64,000 nucleotides of DNA from Branchiostoma lanceolatum (taxonomy: Eukaryota; Chordata; Leptocardii; Amphioxiformes; Branchiostomatidae), in contig NC_089722.1 in assembly GCF_035083965.1 (NCBI RefSeq), forward strand, positions 23,520,142-23,584,141, read 5' to 3'. Both the position numbers and the translations under genes were made by a program. Every line of letters begins with the position of its first letter. Positions within the stretch are counted from its first letter, which is position 1. The notes under the pieces were generated by a model. It searched no databases, had not been told where the DNA came from, and saw only the letters and a program-made list of their open reading frames with translations. Shown one piece after another: positions 27,529 through 38,600 of the stretch.

Positions 27529-29530
27529 TTACGCACATTTCGTTGTATTCACCTTTTCTAAAAGATACCCACACCTCTAATATGACCCCCTAGCCTTTAC
27601 CAAAAGGCAAATATTAAGTTTCTGTCAGCATAAATTATTCAAATGAGGGCATATTTACTATTACGCACATTTCGTTGTATTCACCTTTTCTAAAAGATAC
27701 CCACACCTCTAATATGACCCCCTAGCCTTTACGGAAAGGCAAATATAAAGTTTCTGTCTGCATAAATTATGCAAATTAGGGCACCATTAGTATTACGCAT
27801 ATTGCGTTGTATTCACTTTTTCTAAAAGATACCCACACCTCTAATATGACCCCCTAGCCTTTACCGAAAGGCAAATATAAAGTTTCTGTCTGAATAAATT
27901 ATACAGATAGGGGCACCTTTACTATTACGCATATTGCGTTACGTTGTATTCACTTTTTCTAAAAGATACCCACACCTCTAATATGACCCCCTAGCCTTTA
28001 CCGAAAGGCAAATATTAAGTTTGTCTGCACAAATTATGCAAATGAGGGCATATTTACTATTCCACACATTTCGATGTATTCACCTTTCCTAAAACTGCTT
28101 ACACCTCTAATATGACCCCCTAGCCTTTACCGAAAGGCAAATATTAAGTTTCTGCCTGCATAAATTATGCAAATTAGGGCACCTTTAGTATTACGCATAT
28201 TGCGTTGTATTCACTTTTTCTAAATGATACCCACACCTCTAATATGACCCCCTAGCCTTTACCGAAAGGCAAATATAAAGTTTCTGTCTGCATAAATTAT
28301 GCAAATTAGGGCACCATTAGTATTACGCATATTGCGTTGTATTCACTTTTTCTAAAAGATACCCACACCTCTAATATGACCCCCTAGCTTTTACTGAAAG
28401 GCAAATATTAACTTTCTGTCTGAATAAATTATTCCAATGAGGGCATCTTTACTATTACGCACATTTCGTTGTATTCACCTTTTCTAAAAGATACCCACAC
28501 CTCTAATATGACCCCCTAGCCTTTACCAAAAGGCAAATATTAAGTTTCTGTCTGCATAAATTATTCAAATGAGGGCATATTTACTATTACGCACATTTCG
28601 TTGTATTCACCTTTTCTAAAAGATACCCACACCTCTAATATGACCCCCTAGCCTTTACCGAAAGGCAAATATTAAGTTTCTGTCTGAATAAATTATACAA
28701 ATGAGGGCACCTTTACTATTACGCATATTGCGTTGTATTCACTTTTTCTAAAAGATACCCACACCTCTAATATGACCCCCTAGCCTTTACCGAAAGGCAA
28801 ATATAAAGTTTCTGTCTGAATAAATTATACAAATGAGGGCACCTTTACTATTACGCATATTGCGTTACGTTGTATTCACTTTTTCTAAAAGATACCCACA
28901 CCTCTAATATGACCCCCTAGCCTTTACCGAAAGGCAAATATTAAGTTTGTCTGCACAAATTATGCAAATGAGGGCATATTTACTATTCCACACATTTCGA
29001 TGTATTCACCTTTCCTAAAACTGCTTACACCTCTAATATGACCCCCTAGCCTTTACCGAAAGGCAAATATTAAGTTTCTGCCTGCATAAATTATGCAAAT
29101 TAGGGCACCTTTAGTATTACGCATATTGCGTTGTATTCACTTTTTCTAAATGATACCCACACCTCTAATATGACCCCCTAGCCTTTACCGAAAGGCAAAT
29201 ATAAAGTTTCTGTCTGCATAAATTATGCAAATTAGGGCACCATTAGTATTACGCATATTGCGTTGTATTCACTTTTTCTAAAAGATACCCACACCTCTAA
29301 TATGACCCCCTAGCTTTTACTGAAAGGCAAATATTAACTTTCTGTCTGAATAAATTATTCCAATGAGGGCATCTTTATCATTACGGTATTCACATTTTCT
29401 AAAAGATACCCACACCTCTAATATGACCCCCTAGCCTTTACCAAAAGAGAGAAATATTAAGTTTCTGTCTGCATGAAATATTCAAATGAGGGCATCTTTA
29501 CTATTACGCATATTCCGTTGTATTCACCTG
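27529..29530. repeat. 132-bp satellite array, right part
   Basis: About 15 more monomers of the same family and orientation. A higher-order repeat is visible: a marked variant containing GCGTTACGTTG occurs near 25741, 27937 and 28863. After removing the transposon these spacings are about 926-928 bp, i.e. seven monomers. The block 27870-28440 is almost identical to 28795-29370. Confidence 0.95.
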
Positions 29531-29559
29531 ATAAAGAGCGACTTGTCTTTACTTTTGTG

Positions 29560-31310
29560 TGTTTTGGTGCCTTTTAAATCATGCTTCTACGTATATTTTA
29601 TTTTGTTGCAACTATGAAAGTAAGGCAAGTCTCACACAAATCTGATTTTGGTCGCTATACGTTCGCTACGCGATCGCCGTCTAGTAGAAAGAAGGCATCA
29701 ACGAAATCCAAAATGTCGGGGGAAATATTGGTAATACGCGTCTGGGACATGTCCACCCGTCAGGAAATTATGAGGATGCCATCCATTTAATCAAATCAAC
29801 ACTGCCTAAGCCAGAATGTCACGAAACAGCCCCGGTCTGACACACTCTGCTACTAGGAAATACCAATTATTTGGCCTTGACATGTTTGCTGCCAACCCCC
29901 ACCTCCCACCCCCATACTTCCTGAAGAAACGTTATACCCATCACGTCCGGCTGCCGAGTGTAATGGAGTGTCTGGGTTCATCCACAGGTCCTCCCCAGAA
30001 TCCTCCCCAAAGCTGCACCTGGCTTCACGGAGGTATAAACAATTTGAAGTTAGAACCATTGAATTCCCCTCAGGCCAAGGAGAGTCAACCATATGATGGA
30101 GCGATATATATCTACTGTAATGGTGCAAATGTGGTGTGTTTTAACAAGGCTAGATAGTTACGAAGGAATGGCCCAACCCACGTGGCCTTGGGACTTATGC
30201 CAAGTCGTCGACGTCATATAAGAATAGATTTAAAGAAGAATAATCATGTCGCAAATTATCGGACGTAAGTCTATCTGGTATCAGGTGAAAGAGGATATTG
30301 ATACCAATCAGTCTCTAACGGTACAGATTGGCAGGGTTCAACTTCTTAGTGTAACTGTCCCTGCCATGATGAAGTGCTCTGCCGTTTACATATTGTGTAT
30401 CAACAGTGTACATGTATGTTGTTGTAAGTGGCTCGTGCAGCTGGGCTCGTTTTTCGACTAGTCAAGGCCGCCTGGTCACTGATCCTTGAACTATATGCAC
30501 ATGCTGTGCAACTTTCCCATAACCCCTGAGGTCAGCTTTATCAACTCTGGAGTTTCAAGTCTGCAAACAATATAACTCAAGGGACCGGCTGGGATGGTGT
30601 GTGAAGAAAGGTTTTGATTGGATATCTGCAACGTGGTATCGTTAAAAAAAGCGACGATTGGCTGTTGGGATATCTGACAATACCATATTCGGAGCAAGGA
30701 AGTGATGATACAGGAGATTAACACGTCCCTCTCCTAATTCACATGCATCGGCTCCGTCGTCAGTATCAGTCTTTACTTGGACAATGGGGGGGGGGGGGAT
30801 TTGGAACTGCGCGGTCACCCTCCCGTCTCAACAATCGGAACTACAAACTGTATATCAAGACGATGATGGTACAATGGTACATTCGTATAGTGTACGAAGC
30901 ATTTCACGCCAGGTGCACCTGCCGTATCCAGTGGAAGGAAAAAGTGACTCCGAAGTGCTGCCTCCCAACACGACTTCGCTGGCTAGACCACGTCCTTAGA
31001 TTAGATTAAGTTAGAACGGAGTGTGCTCGAATCCCCAAACACCAACCTTTGGAGGAAAAACAAACACTGCTGGGGTTTCAAGACGCAACAGGACTCCAAT
31101 ACGAAGTAAGTTGGAATTACCGATCCAGCTGGAGATGAACACACAGTCAAATAAAATAAGGACTGAGAAGCAGACAGCGTCATCCAGTCAGACCTCACAA
31201 GCCGCCTTGTCACCGATCCTCGACTCCCGGCCCAACCATGATGACTCAGCCCAGAAGGCATCAAGCAGTACAAATTTAGCGGACACAACCATTCTACTCT
31301 CATGACCAGG
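29560..31310 (+). other. Possible decayed or orphan exons, unassigned
   Basis: Several GC-richer open stretches on the plus strand (29880-30040, 30743-31012, 31021-31305) have polar, protein-like composition, for example SELQTVYQDDDGTMVHSYSV in 30832-30891. None could be joined with convincing splice sites, and no domain is recognised. A G12 run sits at 30786-30797. They may be remnants of one gene or of a transposon. Confidence 0.25.
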
Positions 31311-31479
31311 GTAAGTCAACTTCAACATTAAACTGACAGTTTGATTATTTGTAGGGGATGTGGAGATGTAGGTGTAAGTTTCAATGCGCGGAATCAGAGT
31401 AAGGTGTGGCGGTGTTTCTGCTTCTGTCAAAAAAGGTTTCTACTTCTGTCAAGAAAACAAGTATTTGTAAGGGTGACTG

Positions 31480-32770
31480 CTCTTTTCCCTAGATGCCAGG
31501 GATGACATATTGGAGGTGTAAATAGCTTAAGCAAAGGTAAATACAACAGTATATGCATTATTGTAATTAGGTCCTCATTTCCATAATATATGGTGAAACG
31601 TATTTTTTTCTTACAATGAATGCTACGGATGTCATATTGGATGTTTAGGTATAGTACTTAAGGCGCAATACCTGAGTGACGTGTGAGGGGTGTTTCATTT
31701 CTTCTTCTGACAAAAAAGTTTCTACTTCTGTCAAAAATAACAACTATTTGTAGGGTGACTGCTCTATTTTAATCACTATAAGTATAAATGCTAGGGATGA
31801 CATATTGAGGGTGTAGATATCTTTAGGATAGGTATAAACAACAAAATGTGCATTATCATCATTAGCTCCCTATCTGCATAATATATGGAGAAACTTTTTC
31901 TACAATAAATGCTACTGATGTCACAATTTTAGCCTTATTTGCATAATTCATGCAGAAACGTCACATTTCCCATACGGTTAACGCTACTGATGTCATATAA
32001 GAGATGAAGTTAGGTAAATGCAATGCAATGTGTCTTATGCTTCTGCCGGGACCTTATTTGCATAACTGATGCAGAAGTTTCATATTTCCCTTAAAGATAA
32101 ATGCTATCGTTGGCATACTGGAGGGGTAGCTAGCTTTAGCAGAAACTTCATATTTCTTTTGTGGTCAATGGTAGGGATTTCCTAACAGAGATGTAGGCAG
32201 CTTAAGAACATGTTGAAACAACGAAATGTGGAACTTATTTGCATAAATGACTCAATGCAAAAACTTCATATTTCTTTTGTGGTCGATGGTAGGAATTTCC
32301 GAATAGAGATGTAGGCAGCTTTAGAGCATGTGAATACAATGAAATCTGTTTATATAATGCTAATGTGGACCTTATTTGCGTTATCAATGCAATAACGTCA
32401 TATTTCCTTTGAGGTCAATGGTAGCGATTTTCTATTGGAGATATAAGTAGCTTTAAAAAAGAGAATACAACAAAATGTGTGCTACGCTAATGTTGGCCTC
32501 ATTTGCATAATTCATGCAGAAACTTCACATTCCCCATACGGTAAACGCTACTGATGTCATATAAGAAAAGAAGTAAATTTAACGTGTCTTATGCTTCTGT
32601 CGGGACCTTATTTGCATAATTGGTGCAGAAGTCTAATATTTCCCTAAAGATACATGCTATGGATGTCATACTGGAGGGGTCGGTAGCTTTAGGAAATGTG
32701 GACATTATTTTCATAATCAATACAAAAACTTCATATTTCCTTTGTGGTCAATGCCAATTACATTAAAATC
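31480..32770. repeat. Older diverged array of the 132-bp satellite, opposite orientation
   Basis: About nine or ten degenerate units of ~120-150 bp with recurring order: TTATTTGCATAAT, GCAGAAACTTCATATTTCC, GGTCAATG, GATGTCATATTGGAGG, TGTAGGTAGCTTTAG, AATACAACAAAATGTG. Reverse-complementing a monomer from 23.8-29.5 kb gives the same order (GCAGACAGAAACTTAATATT, GGTCATATTAGAGGTGTGGG, TCTTTTAG, GAATACAACGAAATGTGC). It is therefore the same family, inverted and much older. Confidence 0.7.
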
Positions 32771-32879
32771 ACATTACTAACCCGCTGCTTTGAGAAGTCA
32801 ATGCCAAGATTGCAATAGTTTTGATATTCCAATAGGTTAGAGTGTTCAGGTTGATATGTGTGTACGTTCTTTCTCGATC

Positions 32880-33200
32880 CCTGCACAGACCACCGGTAAG
32901 AGCCATGACTACAATGTGTCCCTGGCACCCGTTACCCACTAGGGAGGAACAAGCTGGCCATACCTCACACAGACTTATACCGCAGCAGGGGAAGTCGCCG
33001 GAGACCTTTCACTGGGAGCCAGTCAGACGAGCTGTATCCCCGAGGGAACCGGAAAGGACATGTGCCTTGCAACGTTGGGACCGAGTCAACGTCCACGTAG
33101 GGGATATGCCAGACCAGGACGAGAGCCGTGTGCAGCCAGATGAATGCGCTGTTACAACCAGAGAAAACCTGACACGATTTAGAGAATTCACGGACTGACG
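32880..33200 (+). other. GC-rich open region, possible last exon, frame uncertain
   Basis: GC-rich block preceded by CTGCACAG (possible acceptor at about 32889). One frame is open to a stop after ...RENLTRFREFTD at 33198; the other frames are also open for long stretches, so the coding frame is not secure. Its end aligns with 91-165 of the window (AAAACCTGAC block), linking it to the interspersed repeat at 1-1230. Confidence 0.3.
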
Positions 33201-33870
33201 TACACATGTTGTCCACGTTATTAGATTTAAAAGAATACATATTGTCTATTCTATTGTGTATTTTAGTAGTGGCTGATTTTGCATGTATATCAAAGAACAT
33301 ACACGTTAGGTAATTAACCTCGCCAATGACAGTTCGAATCAAACCCGATGTATGAATGCTGGCCGGCCCCATACAGATATATATGCAAGTTGCAGTAACA
33401 TTTCACACTGTCACTCCATACCAAACTTGGAACGATAACTGTAAATTAGCATGTTATTTTGTGCGATAATTATTATCCTTTGGTGGTTATTCGTTTGTTG
33501 AAGCGAAGTTCAACAGGGAGATAAAGTAACCAATGTTGTGTGGGCATACAGTTGTTAAGCTGTCTATGAGGTAAGACAGAATATGAAGACAAAGGGATTT
33601 TTAAGGTAAGAAAGTTCGGTTCCGGAGAGCAATAGAAAACTTCACTTAGGACCGAAGGTAGCCAGCATAATGAAGTTACAGTCAGTCTGTGTTAGAACGT
33701 TAATAGTTTGCCTGCTCAATGTGCGGGAACCCTTGTCTCTGAGTCATTTCTTTACCCTTGACGTAGACGTCTGAAAATCAGCATCTAAAAGAAATTGTAT
33801 TTATAGATTGGTCATTCTTCATTGTAAGAAGGAAAAGGTTATCAGAAACATCGACAAACAGCTGTTGCAT
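33140..33870. repeat. Diverged interspersed repeat, copy 2
   Basis: Same-orientation partner of 76-1230, with the same order of short conserved blocks but several hundred bases shorter owing to indels. Confidence 0.5.
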
Positions 33871-34019
33871 TCAACATCCAAACGGTGTAATGTAACACCA
33901 TAAAGGTAACACAAACAGCTGTTACATTTCAACTCTCAAAAATCTAATTTGAAAAATCTGCATTGTTTACAAATTCAAAAGCGACTTTGTTAAGTTCAGA
34001 AAACTATCCCGCCATCCCA

Positions 34020-35150
34020 CCATTAAACAGACTAATCATTCATTGTTGTTGTTGTGGCTGTCGTCCTTTGTATCCGACAAGTCCACAGCAACACGCTCAT
34101 AACATGTCAAAATGAAAACATCAAAACCACATACAAAACCACCATTCCATTATATAACAGACTAATCATTCATTGTTGTTGTGGCTTGCGTCCCTCTCCG
34201 AAAACGATAAGTCCACAGCAACACGCTCATAACATTTCAAAATCAAACCATCAAAACCACCATTCCATTATATAACAGACTAATCATTCATTGTTGTTGT
34301 GGCTTGCGTCCCTCTCCGAAAACGATAAGTCCACAGCAACACGCTCATAACATTTCAAAATCAAAACATCAAAACCACCATTCCATTATATAACAGACTA
34401 ATCATTCATTGTTGTTGTTGTGGCTTGCGTCCCTCTCCGAAAGCGATAAGTCCACAGCAACACACTCATAACATTTCAAAATGAAACCATCAAAACCACC
34501 ATTCCATTATATAACAGACTAATCCTTCATTGTTGTTGTGGCTGTCGTCCTTTGTATCCGACAAGTCCACAGCAACACGCTCATAACATGTCAAAATAAA
34601 AACATCAAAACCACATACAAAACCACCATTCCATTATATAACAGACTAATCCTTCATTGTTGTTGTGGCTTGCGTCCCTCTCCGAAAACGACAAGTCCAC
34701 AGCAACACGCTCATAACATTTCAAAATCAAAACATCAAAACCACCATTCCATTATATAACAGACTAATTCTTCATTGTTGTTGTGGCTGTCATCCTTTGT
34801 ATCCGACAAGTCCACAGCAACACGCTCATAACATCATAAACATGTCAAAATCAAAACATCAAAACCACCATTCCATTATATAACAGACTAATCCTTCATT
34901 GTTGTTGTGGCTTGCGTCCCTCTCCGAAAACGACAAGTCCACAGCAACACGCTCATAACATGTCAAAATCAAAATCACATACAAAACCACCATTCAATTA
35001 TAACAGACCAATCATTCATTGTTGTTGTGGCTGTCGTCCTTTGTATCCGACAAGTCCACGACAATATCAAAACATCAAAACCACCATTACACCATAAAAC
35101 AGACTAATCCTTCATTGTTGTTCTTGTGGCTGTCGTCCCTATAAGACCAC
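34020..35150. repeat. 120-bp minisatellite with two alternating subtypes
   Basis: About ten copies, each with ATTATATAACAGACTAATC, CATTGTTGTTGTGGCT and AAGTCCACAGCAACACGCTC. One subtype continues GTCGTCCTTTGTATCCGAC, the other TGCGTCCCTCTCCGAAAACG, mixed along the array. The long open frames are by-products of a unit near a multiple of three. Confidence 0.92.
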
Positions 35151-35264
35151 AGCAACACGCTCATCACATTCCACGTAAGAAAATCATCATAACACAACAT
35201 AGGCTTTGCTATCGCAGACCTGTAATGACGGCACCACTTCCCATCATACACCACTCACAGAATG

Positions 35265-35430
35265 AGATTCAAAATGGCCGCGCCCATAGACCACATAATG
35301 AGATTCAAAATGGCCACACCAAAGACCATGTGATCAGAATCCTACGAAAACACCACTTCCCATCATGCACCACTCACATAATGAGATTCAAGATGGCCGC
35401 GCCCATAAACCACGTGACCAAAATCGTACG
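35265..35430 (+). promoter_or_regulatory. Candidate BRAP promoter with repeated ATGGCCGC motifs
   Basis: A 20-25-bp block, ATGAGATTCAARATGGCC, occurs three times (about 35261, 35299, 35380); two copies read ATGGCCGCGCCCAT, resembling YY1 plus GC-box sites. The last is followed by a CACGTG E-box at about 35412. The location, 250-400 bp upstream of the first BRAP coding exon, suits a promoter. Function is inferred. Confidence 0.35.
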
Positions 35431-35682
35431 AAAACAATACAGGTTTGGCTACCGCAAACCTGTAATAACGTTATATACTTATAATATTGCAGTTACAGAA
35501 GCTGTGCCATCATTGAGGTAATGGCAGTAGATCAAACATAACAAACCACATTTCTTTGTTTTGTAATAATTAGTTACTTGTAACCTATAGCTAGCAAAAG
35601 CCAATATTTTTTTTAAAACTTACACTTTTAAAAGCAACGCATATTATTTTTCATCCCCTGTCCAGCTCCATTGTTTGAAACA

Positions 35683-38600
35683 ATGTCAAGCGTACAGGAG
35701 CTTGCGACTCAAGAGGAGCAGGAGGAAGGAGCATCACAAAGGAGAGATGTGGAGTGTCAGACAAAGGAGGGTCCTGATGAGGAGCAGTCACTTCATCCAG
35801 AGGAAGAGCAAGAGCAAGGGAACCATGGGAAGGGAGGAGAGGATCATGGGAACACTACAGATACAGAAAATGGAAACAAAAATCCAAAAGAAACAGAAAC
35901 AGAAAGTTTGGATGATGAAGAAATTGAATCAGTCATGCAAGCTGTTGAAAAGACAGTGGAACCCACGGAGAGAAGAGAGGGTTCACCGTCGCCCAGCAAG
36001 CATGTCCAAAATGTTCGAGGGCTACGAAGTCCAACCGAAGTCACCATAGAGACATATAAGCCAGATAAACAAAAAGGCAAGTCATCTGTTTATTGTTATA
36101 TTACCTGACCTATTAATATGGCAGGGAAATATTCTGTCTACGTGCCCATTCATTTTCACTCAATGTTAATTGAATGGTGCTTTAATATAATAGGAGCTTT
36201 TAACACAAATTTTATTGCTACAACTGTCAGCTACTAGTAGTATTTAGTAGTAATATAAAAGTTGCTCAAGTGACCAAATAGATTTTTAAAACTGTCAGAT
36301 GTTTAAAGTTAGTAAATTCCACTTTCTTTTGTCAACTTGACTGCGAAAAGTCCAACAGGTAATTAACTAAACTTGCTTTCTCTAAAGAGTAACTTTTGTA
36401 TTATGTATCTTATTATCTGGAACCTTTATTGACCTATCAGCTAGTTGTATTCTATGATGATTCTAACTTGGTGGAGTTTTTTTATCATTCAATTTTAGGG
36501 GATTTAGAAGAGACAGAACTAGACCTGGAGGTGAGGCTTGCCAACATTTCTGTCACTCATCAGTCTGATGTGGGGGAGGGGGAGGAGCGTCCCAGCAGCA
36601 CTCGTCCCAAAACTCCGACAGGCATACCCTTTACATCAGGCAACCCTTGTGTGGAAGTCACTAAAGGCATCATGCACCTCTTCAAGTCAAGGTAACAATG
36701 AAAAGGCATTATCATGCCTCATCTCATTAAACTGCAGGTAGAGGATGACCATTTAACCTTTAACTAAATGTTGTGTCAGATACATTAAGATAACTTTGGT
36801 TCCTTCTGTGTTCTTACTTATGTTGACAATGGCAAGTTACCTCAACAAGTCAAAACTCACAAAAATCCACTCATAACATTTTGTGTAAAATACAATGTAC
36901 TAGCAATACTAGTACATGTATCATGTACATGTATCCTTTTGTAGTTACAGCGTATAACACCCTCCACTTTAAGTTTGGAATTCCACTTTTCCCATTTTGA
37001 CAAGTGCTTATATATTCAATATAAAAGCATTTAAGTGAAAAATGTTTACATATAGTTGATGAGTATGATGTACAGTTATGATTGATAACAATAACTTTCA
37101 TGAATATTCATTTTGAAAATTTTCTTCCTGCAGGAATTTCTGCAGAATCTGCAGGAATTCCTGCAGGAAGAATTTGTCCTGTAGGAATTTCTGCAGGAAG
37201 ATATTTTTCCTGCAGGAATCCCTGCAGGAGTCCCTGCAGGAAGAAGGTAAATTCCTGCAGGAAAACATCTTTCCTGCAGGAATTCCTGCAGAAATTGTCT
37301 TATATCTACAGCAATGTCAGTAGAATATGAGTCATATTGTGCATTAAGTTTTGTTTTACAACTGTTAGGCCAGAACAATGGCGGCCACAACAATGAAAAT
37401 TGCAATGAAAGGTACCTTTTGATCAATCAATTGTTTTCCATGATATATTTTATGATACACAATAGTCTATTTATTCAACTTTGTTTTGTGAAGCTTGCAT
37501 GCATGTACTCTAAATGTTACAATTGTTTTTAAAGAAGACATCTTTAAAAACACCTACTTTTAAAATCAAGTTTACCTGCATTGAATTGCAATAGTCATCA
37601 ATCATTGCATAATCATCAACTTCTGGCTACCAAGATCTATAATGGCTTACAATTGCTGATTGTGGCTTTCCTTATTACACAATACAGTTAAATCATTAAG
37701 CCTCTTATGTCATCAAGGTCTATTTAAACTAAGGGAAGAAGGTTGATTATTGATTATTGATTGTTATTGATTTTGTTGAAGATAGAGCCAGGGCTCAGAA
37801 TGTTTAAGAATGGCACGTAATGACCGTAGGATGTTATACTGCAACTGAAAAGAAGGTTTATTTGTAACTCTTTTTATCACCAGGGTGTGATAATCACCTC
37901 CCCTCCCTTTTCTCACCCATCGTTAAAGAGACCATGATCTCCATGTTCTTTGTATCCAGATGTTAGCCAGCAGTCACAATGCATGCACTGATATGTAATT
38001 CAGGTCGTCAGAAAAGATAAAAGATAGTTTCATCAGGTGATAAGTAGTTTACGATCTCACATGTCCCTCTCAGACCACAATCCTTTAGGTTTTGAACTGA
38101 CTGACCTAACCTACTTCTAGTAAATGACCTAACCTACTACTAGTAAATATTGTAGTAATATTGCAGTACCCTTGGGATAGTTGTTTCAGCAACCCTTTCT
38201 AATCTTTACCTCTTTTATAGCAAAGAGTACTTTACTGAGTAATCTAAGACTTACTTCTTTCGAGGCTACCCCAGGCCTGTTTAAGTGACTATAGCAGGTC
38301 ACTATAGAGAGGTATTGAAATGCAAAAGCACAAGAGAGCAACAAAATAACCCTGATAGATTGAAAAATTACTTCAAAGTTACACCTAATGAGTGTTATAT
38401 TTGCCCACCACATGCTGGACACTTGTCCTCAATAGATTTTGGCCCCTCTTGTACTATATCACACCTACAACAGCCGTTTTCACACATAGGTGGTAAAGTA
38501 TTATGCATGCATCCATTGTTTTTGGCTTGTTTTGGCGTTTTTATTGGCTTTCTGTTTTGTCAGCTTTTGTTTTTGTCCACCAGCCAATTTGAAAATAGGG

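Noticed and set aside
23815-29530. CRISPR-like regular repeats
   Set aside because: Units are contiguous 132-bp monomers with no unique spacers, in eukaryotic DNA; it is a satellite.
34054-35107. Series of 60-73-codon open frames
   Set aside because: All are translations of the 120-bp minisatellite.
37076-37426. Open frames rich in SCRNSCR / PAGI repeats
   Set aside because: They translate the TTCCTGCAGGAA palindrome cluster; the same appears at 43142-43396.
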